From Mycobacterium sp. 852002-51961_SCH5331710 (GTDB taxonomy: Bacteria > Actinomycetota > Actinomycetes > Mycobacteriales > Mycobacteriaceae): 64,000 bases of DNA. Shown piece by piece: positions 15,187 to 24,222 of the stretch; within the stretch, counting starts at the first letter, position 1; each line of letters starts with the position of its first letter. The notes below the pieces were generated by a model. That model was not told the origin of the DNA. It was given only the letters and a program-made list of their open reading frames with translations, and made no database searches. The stretch is from NCBI RefSeq assembly GCF_001665535.1, contig NZ_LZSQ01000123.1:248001-312000 (forward strand), given 5' to 3'. The position numbers and the translations under genes are program-made.

Positions 15187-16291
15187 CTTCGGACGCTGGA
15201 CTTCGAACGGGGGAGATCCCTCGCTCAACGAGATCAACCGCACCGATCGGTTCCTCGATTCGCTGGCCACACAGCAGCCGGTGTACTCGACCGATCCCAG
15301 TGAGGCGGAACTCGCCCAGCTGCTCGCCGGCTGGCGCGACGAGATCCGTGGTGCTCCTCTGACCGCCACGGTCACGCCGCGCGACGCGGTGCTGGCGCTC
15401 GACCGGGCCGCGGCATCGCGCCGCCGCACGCGCACGTCCCTGGCGGTCGTGGGGTCCGCCGCGGCCGCGGTGTTGTGCATCGGCGGTTTCGGTGCGGTGG
15501 TGGCCGGTTCGGGCCCGGGCGACTCGCTGTACGGCCTGCGCACCATGCTGTTCGGCGAGCGGCACGACACCCGCGACGATGCGGTCGTGCTCGCGGCGCA
15601 GACGCAGATGGCCGAGGTGCAGCAGCTGATCGACCAGGGTCAGTGGCAGGCCGCTCAGGACAAGCTGCAGACGCTGACGACGACCGTGGCGACCGTGGGC
15701 GACACGCAGCGCAAGGAACAGCTGGTCAGCCAGTGGCAGGAGCTGACGGTCAAGGTCGAGGCGCAGGATCCCGCGGCGACCATCCCGCCGGGCACGCCGC
15801 CGCCGACGTTCCCCGAGGTCGTCGTGCTGACGCCGGGCGAGGGCACGACGTCGTCGGAAACCTCCGGGCTGTCAGAGTCCACTTCGCCGTCGTCGGAGAC
15901 CACGTCGCCGTCCGAGACGACGCCGCCGTCGGAGACGACGCCGCCCTCGGCTACGCCGTCTCCATCTGCAACGACGCCGCCGTCCGCAACACCGTCACCG
16001 TCGTCCCCGCCACCGTCGACGACGGTCCTGCCGGGCAGCCCACCGCCGACCTCGGTGCCCACCGCGCTGCCGACGCCGACGGCCACGCCGCAGCCGACAC
16101 CGTCGGCGAGCGCGCCGCTGCCGACGCCGAGCACTCGAGTTCAGATTCCGACGCCCTCGTCGCCGCCGTCGGTGGTCGAGCAGGAGGAGGAGCAACCGCC
16201 GGCCGAGCCGACGGTGAGGCAACCGCCATCCGCGCCGAAGACGGCGGCCACGACCGTGACCGTTCCGGATGCGGTGGAGGAACCGAGCTAG
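15179..16291 (+). CDS. rsdA: Anti-sigma-D factor RsdA
   Basis: Membrane-bound inhibitor of SigD, 370 residues. The N-terminal part (about 1-85) carries the sigma-binding region; a single transmembrane helix follows near residues 85-108; the outer part begins with a helical segment (GDSLYGLRTMLFG) and ends in a tail of about 130 residues made almost only of Pro, Ser and Thr. The partner in M. tuberculosis is released by proteolysis. ATG at 15179 overlaps the sigD end by 8 bases; a GTG at 15173 is an alternative. The tail is repetitive and longer than in M. tuberculosis. Confidence 0.9.
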   Translation: MPDFGRWTSNGGDPSLNEINRTDRFLDSLATQQPVYSTDPSEAELAQLLAGWRDEIRGAPLTATVTPRDAVLALDRAAASRRRTRTSLAVVGSAAAAVLCIGGFGAVVAGSGPGDSLYGLRTMLFGERHDTRDDAVVLAAQTQMAEVQQLIDQGQWQAAQDKLQTLTTTVATVGDTQRKEQLVSQWQELTVKVEAQDPAATIPPGTPPPTFPEVVVLTPGEGTTSSETSGLSESTSPSSETTSPSETTPPSETTPPSATPSPSATTPPSATPSPSSPPPSTTVLPGSPPPTSVPTALPTPTATPQPTPSASAPLPTPSTRVQIPTPSSPPSVVEQEEEQPPAEPTVRQPPSAPKTAATTVTVPDAVEEPS

Positions 16292-16302
16292 TTCGGGTTA
16301 GT

Positions 16303-16707
16303 TCAGCGGTAGCCGTCGGACTCCGACGTCGCCTCGTTGAGCGATGCGTCGGCGTAGCCCCGGCAGTAATCCCACGTCACGTAGGCGTCGGGTTCGGGAT
16401 CGTAAGCGGGCTCGTGCGGGCGCACCGTGCCGTCGACCAGCAGCTGCAACAGGTTGGCGCGCAGCATGTCCCAGTCGTGGTAGTGGTCCTGCTGGCATTC
16501 GTCGCAGCACACGACAAGACCGCGGATTCCCCTGTGTGCGAGAAGTGCCTCATACACCGCCAGATCGGCGAGATCGGCCTCGACCGCGGTCCGCTCCTGT
16601 GGGTCCAGCGGCTGGCCTGGCTCGAGCGCGTCGAGGGCAGCCGAAGGGTCGCACGGGTCATCGGCGAACGGGTCCGGTGGCAAACCCGGTGGCAGGTGGT
16701 CACGCAC
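16303..16707 (-). CDS. DUF5319 family protein (Rv3412-like)
   Basis: Conserved 134-residue actinobacterial protein of unknown function. It is acidic and soluble, opens with a proline-rich LPPGLPPDPFADDP, and contains a pair of cysteines in VVCCDECQQDHYHDW plus a further Cys in DYCRGYAD, which together with histidines suggest a metal site. Convergent with rsdA (12 bases apart) and divergent from guaB2. GTG start at 16707. Confidence 0.85.
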   Translation of the reverse strand: MRDHLPPGLPPDPFADDPCDPSAALDALEPGQPLDPQERTAVEADLADLAVYEALLAHRGIRGLVVCCDECQQDHYHDWDMLRANLLQLLVDGTVRPHEPAYDPEPDAYVTWDYCRGYADASLNEATSESDGYR

Positions 16708-16855
16708 GAGTCCACCCTACGCAGCAGGGCGGGGATCGCGCTAGCCGTCACGCCGACGCGCCACGTGAGACCGGGATGCCGATCGACAGCCGATAAGATG
16801 GTTCTTTAGCTCGACGACTGTGTTCGGCTGCGTTTTGTATCTGGAGGCCCCCACC

Positions 16856-18409
16856 ATGTCGATCGCCGAAAGCAGCATCCCCATCGCGGTGCCGGTGCCG
16901 ACCGGCGGGGATGACCCGACGAAAGTCGCCATGCTCGGCTTGACCTTCGACGACGTGCTGCTGCTGCCCGCCGCCTCCGACGTGATCCCCGCGACCGCCG
17001 ACACCTCGAGCCAGTTGACCAAGAAGATCCGGCTCAAGGTGCCGCTGGTGAGTTCGGCGATGGACACCGTCACCGAGTCGCGCATGGCGATCGCCATGGC
17101 GCGTGCCGGCGGTATGGGCGTGCTGCACCGCAACCTTCCCGTGGCCGAGCAGGCCGGTCAGGTCGAGACAGTCAAGCGGTCCGAGGCCGGGATGGTCACC
17201 GATCCGGTGACCTGCTCGCCGGACAACACGCTGGCCGAGGTCGACGCGATGTGCGCGCGGTTCCGGATCTCCGGGCTGCCCGTCGTCGACGACACCGGCG
17301 AGCTGGTCGGCATCATCACCAATCGCGACATGCGGTTCGAGGTAGACCAGTCCAAGCCCGTCTCCGAGGTGATGACCAAGGCCCCGTTGATCACCGCCCG
17401 CGAGGGCGTGTCGGCCGAAGCGGCGCTAGGACTGTTGCGGCGCAACAAGATTGAGAAGCTTCCGATCGTCGACGGGCACGGCAAGCTGACCGGGCTGATC
17501 ACCGTCAAGGACTTCGTCAAGACCGAACAGTTCCCGCTGTCCACCAAGGACAAGGACGGCAGGCTGCTGGTCGGCGCCGCGGTCGGTGTCGGTGACGACG
17601 CGTGGACACGGGCGATGACGCTTGTCGACGCGGGTGTCGACGTGCTGGTCGTGGACACCGCGCACGCGCACAACCGCGGCGTGCTCGACATGGTGAGCCG
17701 GGTCAAGGCCGCCGTCGGTGACCGGGTCGAGGTGGTCGGCGGAAACGTCGCGACGCGCGCGGCCGCGGCGGCCCTCGTGCAGGCCGGCGCGGACGCGGTC
17801 AAGGTCGGGGTGGGCCCCGGTTCGATCTGCACCACCCGCGTGGTGGCCGGCGTCGGCGCGCCGCAGATCACCGCGATCATGGAGGCCGTCGCCGCCTGCG
17901 CGCCGGCCGGTGTGCCGGTGATCGCCGACGGCGGGCTGCAGTACTCCGGCGACATCGCCAAGGCGTTGGCCGCGGGCGCGTCGACCGCGATGCTGGGCTC
18001 GCTGCTGGCGGGCACCGCGGAGTCGCCCGGCGAGCTGATCTTCGTGAACGGCAAGCAGTTCAAGAGCTATCGCGGCATGGGGTCGCTGGGCGCCATGCAG
18101 GGCCGCGGCGCCGCCGGTTCGGTGCGCGGGTCGTACTCCAAGGACCGCTATTTCCAGGACGACGTGCTCAGCGAGGACAAGCTCGTGCCCGAGGGCATCG
18201 AGGGACGGGTGCCGTTCCGGGGTCCGCTGGCGACGGTGATCCACCAACTCACCGGCGGACTACGTGCCGCGATGGGCTACACCGGGTCGGCGACCATCGA
18301 ACAGCTCCAGCAGGCGCAGTTCGTGCAGATCACCGCGGCCGGACTCAAGGAAAGCCATCCGCACGACATCACCATGACCGTCGAGGCCCCGAACTACTAC
18401 ACCCGTTAA
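16856..18409 (+). CDS. guaB2: Inosine-5'-monophosphate dehydrogenase GuaB2
   Basis: NAD-dependent conversion of IMP to XMP, the committed step of guanine nucleotide synthesis, and the essential IMPDH in mycobacteria. The 517-residue protein has the TIM-barrel N-part (LTFDDVLLLP), two CBS domains at about residues 112-235, the catalytic loop GPGSICTTR with Cys325, and the flap region ending RVPFRGPL. ATG at 16856 lies behind CTGGAGG (16841-16847). It is followed after 13 bases by guaB3. Confidence 0.97.
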   Translation: MSIAESSIPIAVPVPTGGDDPTKVAMLGLTFDDVLLLPAASDVIPATADTSSQLTKKIRLKVPLVSSAMDTVTESRMAIAMARAGGMGVLHRNLPVAEQAGQVETVKRSEAGMVTDPVTCSPDNTLAEVDAMCARFRISGLPVVDDTGELVGIITNRDMRFEVDQSKPVSEVMTKAPLITAREGVSAEAALGLLRRNKIEKLPIVDGHGKLTGLITVKDFVKTEQFPLSTKDKDGRLLVGAAVGVGDDAWTRAMTLVDAGVDVLVVDTAHAHNRGVLDMVSRVKAAVGDRVEVVGGNVATRAAAAALVQAGADAVKVGVGPGSICTTRVVAGVGAPQITAIMEAVAACAPAGVPVIADGGLQYSGDIAKALAAGASTAMLGSLLAGTAESPGELIFVNGKQFKSYRGMGSLGAMQGRGAAGSVRGSYSKDRYFQDDVLSEDKLVPEGIEGRVPFRGPLATVIHQLTGGLRAAMGYTGSATIEQLQQAQFVQITAAGLKESHPHDITMTVEAPNYYTR

Positions 18410-18422
18410 GGAGAACTGGGCC

Positions 18423-19559
18423 GTGCGCGACATGGTTGAGATCGGCATGGGCAGAACCGCCCGCCGCACATACGAACTCGACGACATCAACATCGTCCCA
18501 TCGCGGCGCACCCGCTCGTCGCAGGATGTGTCGACCGCGTGGCAACTCGACGCCTACCGGTTCGAGATCCCCGTCGTGGCCCATCCCACCGACGCGCTCG
18601 TATCCCCGGAATTCGCAATAGAAATGGGCCGGCTCGGCGGGCTGGCCGTGCTCAACGGCGAAGGCCTGATCGGCAGGCACGCCGACGTCGAAGCGAAGAT
18701 CGCCCAGGTCGTCGAGGCCGCCGAAAAAGAGCCAGAACCCTCGGCGGCGGTCCGGCTTCTGCAGCAACTGCACGCCGCGCCGCTGGACCCCGATCTGCTG
18801 GGCGCGGCGGTCGCGCGGATCCGCGAGGCCGGGGTGACGACGGCGGTGCGGGTCAGCCCGCAGAACGCGCAGGCGTTGACGCCCACCCTGCTCACCGCGG
18901 GCATTGACCTGCTGGTCATCCAGGGCACCATCATCTCCGCCGAGCGCGTGGCCTCCAACGGGGAGCCGCTGAACCTCAAGACCTTCATCTCCGAACTCGA
19001 CGTGCCGGTCGTCGCGGGAGGGGTCCTCGATCACCGCACCGCGCTGCATCTGATGCGGACCGGGGCGGCCGGTGTCATCGTCGGCTACGGCTCGACCAGC
19101 GGCGTGACCACCAGCGACGAGGTGCTCGGGATCAGCGTGCCGATGGCCACCGCGATCGCCGACGCGGCCGCGGCTCGGCGCGAGTACCTCGACGAGACCG
19201 GCGGACGCTATGTGCACGTCCTCGCCGACGGCGATATGCACACCTCCGGTGACCTGGCCAAAGCCATCGCGTGCGGCGCCGACGCGGTGGTGCTCGGTAC
19301 GCCGCTGGCGACGGCGGCCGAAGCGTTGGGTGGCGGCTGGTTCTGGCCGGCTGCCGCCGCCCACCCGTCTCTGCCTCGGGGCGCGTTCCTCCAGGTCGCG
19401 GTCGGAGAACGCCCGGCGCTGGAGCAGGTACTGACGGGTCCCTCCGACGATCCTTTCGGCTCACTGAACCTGGTCGGCGGGCTGCGCCGCTCGATGGCGA
19501 AGGCCGGCTATTGCGACCTCAAGGAGTTCCAGAAGGTCGGCCTGACGGTCGGGAGCTGA
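18423..19559 (+). CDS. guaB3: IMPDH-family protein GuaB3, no CBS domains
   Basis: Paralogue of IMP dehydrogenase, 378 residues, with the core barrel only. The loop that holds the catalytic cysteine in IMPDH (GPGSxCxTR) reads GYGSTSGVTTS here, so the cysteine is replaced. The rest of the barrel, including LADGDMHTSGDLAKAIACGADAVVLGTPLA, is preserved, so substrate binding may persist. Its reaction in mycobacteria is not established. GTG 18423 behind AAGGAGAA; cotranscribed with guaB2. Confidence 0.93.
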   Translation: MRDMVEIGMGRTARRTYELDDINIVPSRRTRSSQDVSTAWQLDAYRFEIPVVAHPTDALVSPEFAIEMGRLGGLAVLNGEGLIGRHADVEAKIAQVVEAAEKEPEPSAAVRLLQQLHAAPLDPDLLGAAVARIREAGVTTAVRVSPQNAQALTPTLLTAGIDLLVIQGTIISAERVASNGEPLNLKTFISELDVPVVAGGVLDHRTALHLMRTGAAGVIVGYGSTSGVTTSDEVLGISVPMATAIADAAAARREYLDETGGRYVHVLADGDMHTSGDLAKAIACGADAVVLGTPLATAAEALGGGWFWPAAAAHPSLPRGAFLQVAVGERPALEQVLTGPSDDPFGSLNLVGGLRRSMAKAGYCDLKEFQKVGLTVGS

Positions 19560-19631
19560 GTACGAGCACCGCCGTCGCCGTCTGACCTCAGGCAATGGAT
19601 AGTTACCCCTCGGTAACGCCATACTGGACCG

Positions 19632-21368
19632 ATGGAACCTGACTACGACGTCCTGGTGATCGGTTCGGGGTTCGGCGGCAGCGTCACGGCGCTGCGGCTC
19701 ACCGAGAAGGGCTATCGCGTCGGAGTGCTCGAAGCCGGTAGGCGGTTCGCCGACGAGGACTTCGCAAAGACCTCGTGGAATCTGCGCAAGTTCCTGTGGG
19801 CTCCGCAGCTCGGCATGTACGGCATCCAGCGGATTCACCTGCTGCGCAACGTCATGATCCTCGCGGGCGCGGGCGTGGGCGGCGGCTCCCTGAACTACGC
19901 CAACACGCTGTACGTGCCGCCGGATCCGTTCTTCAACGATCCGCAGTGGAAGGACATCACGGACTGGCGCGCAGAGTTGATGCCGCACTACGACCAGGCG
20001 CAGCGCATGCTCGGCGTCGTGACCAACCCGACGTTCACCGACGCCGACCGCGTCGTCAAAGAGGTCGCCGACGAGATGGGTGTCGGTGACACGTTCGTGC
20101 AGACGCCGGTGGGCGTCTTCTTCGGCCCGGACGGGACGAAGGCGCCCGGCGAGACCGTGCCCGACCCGTACTTCGGCGGTGTCGGACCGGCGCGCAAGGG
20201 CTGTATCGAGGTCGGCGAATGCATGACCGGATGCCGGCACAACGCGAAGAACACGCTGATCAAGAACTACCTCTACCTCGCGGAGAAGTTCGGGACGAAG
20301 ATCCACCCGATGACCACGGTCACCGGCTTCGAGCAGCGCCCGGACGGCCTGTGGGATGTGCACACCGTCCGAACCGGTCGCAAGGTGCGCAAGCACAAGC
20401 GCACCTTCACCGCGTCGCACGTGGTGCTGGCGGCCGGTACCTACGGCACGCAGCGGCTGCTGTTCAAGATGCGCGACAAAGGCAAGCTGCCCGACCTGTC
20501 GGACAAGCTCGGCGTGCTGACCCGCACCAACTCCGAATCCATCGTCGGCGCAGGACGATTCGAGGTGACCGACGACCTCAACCTGACACACGGCGTGGCG
20601 ATCACCTCGTCCATCCACCCGACCCCGGACACCCACATCGAACCCGTACGCTACGGCAAGGGCTCCAACGCCATGGGGCTGCTGCAGACATTGATGACCG
20701 ACGGCGACGGCCCCGAAGGGTCGGATGTTCCGCGGTGGAAACAGCTGTTCCTCAACGCCCGCAAGGATCCCCGCGGCACGATCCGCCTGCTCAACGTCCG
20801 GCGGTGGAGCGAACGCACGCTGATCGCGCTGGTGATGCAGCACCTCGACAATTCGATCACCACCTACACGAAGCGCAACCGGTTCGGCATCACGCGCTAC
20901 CTGAGCAAACAGGGCCACGGGGCGCCCAATCCGGCGTGGATCCCGGTCGGCAACCGGGTCACCCGGCGGATCGCCGAGAAGATCGACGGCGTCGCGGGCG
21001 GCACTTGGGGCGAGCTGTTCAACATCCCGCTCACCGCGCACTTCCTCGGCGGTGCCGCCATCGCCGACGACGCGCAACACGGCGTCATCGACCCGTATCA
21101 CCGGGTGTACGGCTATCCGACGCTCTCCGTGCACGACGGAGCGGCGATCTCGGCGAATCTCGGTGTCAATCCGTCACTTTCGATCACCGCACAGGCCGAG
21201 CGGGCCGCGTCGTTGTGGCCGAACAAGGGTGAGCAGGACCTGCGACCGGAGCAGGGGCAGCCGTACCGCCGGTTGGAGCCCGTCCCACCGCAGAACCCGG
21301 TCGTGCCCGGTCACGCGCCGGCGGCGCTGCGATGGCTGCCGATCGAACCGGTCAGCTCGGCTGGTTGA
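19632..21368 (+). CDS. choD: Cholesterol oxidase-like GMC oxidoreductase ChoD
   Basis: FAD-dependent oxidoreductase of 578 residues in the cholesterol oxidase branch of the GMC family. The Rossmann motif VIGSGFGGS is at residues 9-17, and the FAD-adjacent GAGVGGGSLNYANTL at about 80-95. A cysteine-bearing loop (GCIEVGECMTGC) and the C-terminal HFLGGAAI and SVHDGAAISANLGVNPS segments are conserved. By position after guaB3 it is the ChoD (Rv3409c) counterpart; whether that protein truly oxidises cholesterol is disputed. ATG 19632; no Sec or Tat signal is seen. Confidence 0.9.
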   Translation: MEPDYDVLVIGSGFGGSVTALRLTEKGYRVGVLEAGRRFADEDFAKTSWNLRKFLWAPQLGMYGIQRIHLLRNVMILAGAGVGGGSLNYANTLYVPPDPFFNDPQWKDITDWRAELMPHYDQAQRMLGVVTNPTFTDADRVVKEVADEMGVGDTFVQTPVGVFFGPDGTKAPGETVPDPYFGGVGPARKGCIEVGECMTGCRHNAKNTLIKNYLYLAEKFGTKIHPMTTVTGFEQRPDGLWDVHTVRTGRKVRKHKRTFTASHVVLAAGTYGTQRLLFKMRDKGKLPDLSDKLGVLTRTNSESIVGAGRFEVTDDLNLTHGVAITSSIHPTPDTHIEPVRYGKGSNAMGLLQTLMTDGDGPEGSDVPRWKQLFLNARKDPRGTIRLLNVRRWSERTLIALVMQHLDNSITTYTKRNRFGITRYLSKQGHGAPNPAWIPVGNRVTRRIAEKIDGVAGGTWGELFNIPLTAHFLGGAAIADDAQHGVIDPYHRVYGYPTLSVHDGAAISANLGVNPSLSITAQAERAASLWPNKGEQDLRPEQGQPYRRLEPVPPQNPVVPGHAPAALRWLPIEPVSSAG

Positions 21369-21396
21369 GAATCGCCGATTGGGGTAACTGTCGCAG

Positions 21397-22056
21397 ATGC
21401 GGACCGCATACCAGGAGCAACTGGCCGCACTGAGTGCGCAACTCGGTGAGATGTGCGGGCTTGCGATCACCGCGCTGGAACATGCCACGCGGGCCCTGCT
21501 GGACGCCGATCTGTCGCTCGCTGAGCAGGTCATCGCCGACCACGAGCACATCATCGCGCTGAACCGGCGGGTCGAGGAGTCGGCGCTGCGGATCCTCGCA
21601 CTGCAGCAGCCTGTCGCCACCGACCTGCGCACGGTCATCGGCTCCATCCACATCGCCGCCGACATCGATCGCATGGGCGCCCTGGCGGCCCACGTCGCGG
21701 GCATCTCGCGGCTGCGCCACCCGGACTGCGCCCTGCCTGCCGACGTGCGCGCGAGCTTCGCCGAGATGGGTGCGCGCGCTGTGCAGCTCGCGAGGACGGC
21801 GCAGGAGGTGCTGCTGTCGCGTGATCCCGACAAGGCGGCTCGGCTGCGCGACGAGGACGACGCCGTCGATGCCGAGCACCGGCACCTGTTCACCCTGCTG
21901 ATCGACCACAAGTGGCAGGACGGTGTGTGTTCGGCGGTGGACGTCGCGCTGCTCGGCCGCTACTACGAACGGTTCGCCGACCACGCCGTGGAGATCGGCA
22001 AGCGGGTGGTGTTCGAGGCGACCGGCGGGTTGCCCGGTCACAAGAAGATCGGGTGA
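21397..22056 (+). CDS. phoU: PhoU-family phosphate regulator
   Basis: All-helical PhoU protein of 219 residues that links phosphate transporters to the phosphate two-component system. Two PhoU repeats are visible, each with the metal-binding E/DxxxD style signature: DLRTVIGSIHIAADIDRMG in the first half and LLGRYYERFADHAVEIGKR in the second. ATG at 21397. Family knowledge: mycobacterial PhoY proteins influence persistence. It follows choD by 28 bases; no phosphate transport genes are nearby. Confidence 0.9.
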   Translation: MRTAYQEQLAALSAQLGEMCGLAITALEHATRALLDADLSLAEQVIADHEHIIALNRRVEESALRILALQQPVATDLRTVIGSIHIAADIDRMGALAAHVAGISRLRHPDCALPADVRASFAEMGARAVQLARTAQEVLLSRDPDKAARLRDEDDAVDAEHRHLFTLLIDHKWQDGVCSAVDVALLGRYYERFADHAVEIGKRVVFEATGGLPGHKKIG

Positions 22057-22060
22057 GGTC

Positions 22061-22113
22061 TACCGGCTAGCGGTAAGAGCGACGTCGGAAAAGTCGACCG
22101 GGTAGATGCCCGG
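22061..22113 (+). other. Two short hairpins after phoU
   Basis: TACCG-GCTAG-CGGTA (22061-22075) and CCGGG-TAGATG-CCCGG (22098-22113) stand in the 129-base gap between phoU and the decarboxylase gene. Neither has a U tract; they could end the phoU transcript or serve as operators for the next operon. Confidence 0.35.
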
Positions 22114-22185
22114 CAGCGTCGATGACCGCGAACACCCCAGTCAGCGATGGTTTTCACACCAATCCATCACGACAGGGGTAATCCG

Positions 22186-23799
22186 ATGACCGACCAGAAG
22201 ACCGTCCACGAGGTGACTTTCGATCTGCTCCGCAAGCTCGGCCTGACAACAGTTTTCGGCAATCCGGGCTCGACCGAGCAGACGTTCCTGCAGAACTTCC
22301 CTGACGATTTCGAATACGTGCTGGCGCTGCAGGAGGCGTCGGCGGTGGCCATGGCCGACGCGTTCGCCCAGACGACCGGTAAGCCGGCGCTGGTGAACCT
22401 GCACACCGCCGCCGGCACCGGCAACGGGATCGGCAGCCTGGTGGCGGCCTACCGCGCCAACACCCCGCTGATCATCACCGCCGGACAGCAGACCCGCGAG
22501 ATGTCGCTCGTCGACCCGTATCTGAACAATCCCGACGCCACCGAGATGCCCAAGCCGTGGGTGAAGTGGTCCTACGAGCCGGCGCGTGCCGAAGACGTGC
22601 CCGCCGCGTTCATGCAGGCCTATGCGATGGCCATGCAGGCGCCCAAAGGTCCGGTGTTCCTGTCCATCCCGCTCGACGACTGGGACAAGCCCGTGCTGGG
22701 ACCAGCCGTCGTCAGAAGCGTCGCCGAGCGCGTCGCGCCGGACCCCGCGCGATTGGCGGAGTTCGCCGAACGCATCAGCGCCGCGGAGCGTCCGATGCTG
22801 GTGCTCGGCCCCGAGGTGGACCGCGCCGGCGGCTGGGACGCGGGCATCGCGTTCGCCGAGAAGCTGCGGGCGCCGGTCTACGGCAGCGCGCTGTCCGACC
22901 GGGTCTCGTTCCCCGAAGACCACCCGCTGTACGCCGGTCCGCTGGGAATGACGATCGCGGACGTCGAGCAGACCGTTCGCGGTCACGACCTGGTCGTCGT
23001 GATCGGCGCGCAGGTGTTCCGTTACTACCCGTATGTGGCGGGAGAGTACCTGCCCGAAGGGAGTGAACTCCTGCAGATCACGTCCGACCCACACCTGTCC
23101 GGGGTCGCCCCGGTCGGCGACAGCCTGGTCGGCGACGTCACCATCGCGCTGCAACAGCTGACCGAGCTCATCAGCGTGCCCGCCGACCGCGAGCCGCCGG
23201 GACCGCTGGTCCGAAACCGTCAGTCGGAGGGGCCTTCTGAGGCTCCGATGACGTCCAACGCGGTCTACGAGACGCTCAGCACCGTGAAGCCCGACGACGC
23301 CGTGGTCGTCATGGAGTCGACGTCGACGATGCCCGACCTGTTCAACTGGTTGCCCACGACGCGGTCGGCGAGCTTCTTCGCGACCGGTAGCGGTGGTATC
23401 GGCTGGGGTCTGCCCGCCGCGGTGGGGCTCGCACTGGGCGACCGGGCACGAGGCGTCAAGCGGCCGATCGTCGCCACCATCGGCGACGGTTCGTTCCAGT
23501 ACTCCATCCAGGCGCTGTGGACGGCCGCGCAGCACAAGCTGCCGATCGTGTTCGTGGTTCTGCGCAACGGCGAGTACGCGATCCTGAAGTCGTTCGCGCT
23601 GCTCGAGAAGACGCCGCACGTGCCGGGGCTGGACCTGCCCGGACTCGACATCGCCTCGGTGGCAAGCGGTTTCGGATGCCATGCGGTCGATGTGACCAGC
23701 ACCGACATGCTGGCCGACGAGTTCAAGGCCGCGCTCGACGCCGACGGGCCGACGGTGCTGGTCGTGCCCACCATCCCCCAACTGCCCCGCCTGGGCTGA
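22186..23799 (+). CDS. Thiamine-diphosphate decarboxylase, benzoylformate decarboxylase-like
   Basis: ThDP-dependent 2-oxoacid decarboxylase of 537 residues. It resembles Pseudomonas MdlC along its N-terminal half: FGNPGSTEQ carries the active-site serine, NLHTAAGTGNGIGSL the active-site histidine, and TAGQQTREM and VKWSYEPA follow in order. The cofactor motif is GDGSFQYSIQALWTAAQ, ending in RNGEYAIL. It would release CO2 from an aryl or related 2-oxoacid to give an aldehyde. ATG 22186 behind ACAGGGG. It is 18 bases from a tautomerase gene, suggesting a small catabolic operon. Confidence 0.82.
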   Translation: MTDQKTVHEVTFDLLRKLGLTTVFGNPGSTEQTFLQNFPDDFEYVLALQEASAVAMADAFAQTTGKPALVNLHTAAGTGNGIGSLVAAYRANTPLIITAGQQTREMSLVDPYLNNPDATEMPKPWVKWSYEPARAEDVPAAFMQAYAMAMQAPKGPVFLSIPLDDWDKPVLGPAVVRSVAERVAPDPARLAEFAERISAAERPMLVLGPEVDRAGGWDAGIAFAEKLRAPVYGSALSDRVSFPEDHPLYAGPLGMTIADVEQTVRGHDLVVVIGAQVFRYYPYVAGEYLPEGSELLQITSDPHLSGVAPVGDSLVGDVTIALQQLTELISVPADREPPGPLVRNRQSEGPSEAPMTSNAVYETLSTVKPDDAVVVMESTSTMPDLFNWLPTTRSASFFATGSGGIGWGLPAAVGLALGDRARGVKRPIVATIGDGSFQYSIQALWTAAQHKLPIVFVVLRNGEYAILKSFALLEKTPHVPGLDLPGLDIASVASGFGCHAVDVTSTDMLADEFKAALDADGPTVLVVPTIPQLPRLG

Positions 23800-23817
23800 G
23801 TAGGGAAAGGAACTGCA

Positions 23818-24222
23818 ATGCCTGTCTACACCTGCACCATCGCCGAGGGCACTCTGGACGCCGACACCAAGGCCGACCTGGCCTCCGAGATCACCAAGAT
23901 CCACTCGGATGTCAACCACGTGCCGAGCACTTACGTCAACGTCGTGTTCAACGAACTGCCCGCACACAACGTGTACACCGACGCCAAGCCAGCGCGGCCG
24001 CTGATCATCAACGGTTGGGTGCGTTCCGGTCATCCGGATGACGAGACGAGCCGCTTGGCGAACGAGATCGCCAATGCGGCAACGCGAATCACGGCGATCC
24101 CGCCGGCGCGGGTGCTCGTCATCATCGGTAACAGCCCCGCCCGTTTCGCAATCGAGGGCGGTCGCGTGCTGCCCGAACCCGGTCAGGAGCAGGCGTGGCT
24201 GGCGGCGGGCAGCCGTACCTAG
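23818..24222 (+). CDS. Tautomerase-superfamily protein with Pro1
   Basis: A 134-residue protein beginning Met-Pro, so the mature N-terminal proline can act as the catalytic base, as in 4-oxalocrotonate tautomerase and cis-3-chloroacrylic acid dehalogenase. The length fits a fused two-module form rather than the 62-residue 4-OT. Start ATG is behind AAGGAACTG, 18 bases after the decarboxylase, implying cotranscription. The reaction is unknown; working on an enol or unsaturated acid related to the decarboxylase substrate is an inference. Confidence 0.8.
   Translation: MPVYTCTIAEGTLDADTKADLASEITKIHSDVNHVPSTYVNVVFNELPAHNVYTDAKPARPLIINGWVRSGHPDDETSRLANEIANAATRITAIPPARVLVIIGNSPARFAIEGGRVLPEPGQEQAWLAAGSRT

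Noticed and set aside
15880..16120. Short tandem repeats suggestive of a CRISPR or VNTR
   Set aside because: They are degenerate codon repeats for Pro, Ser and Thr within rsdA, with no unique spacers.
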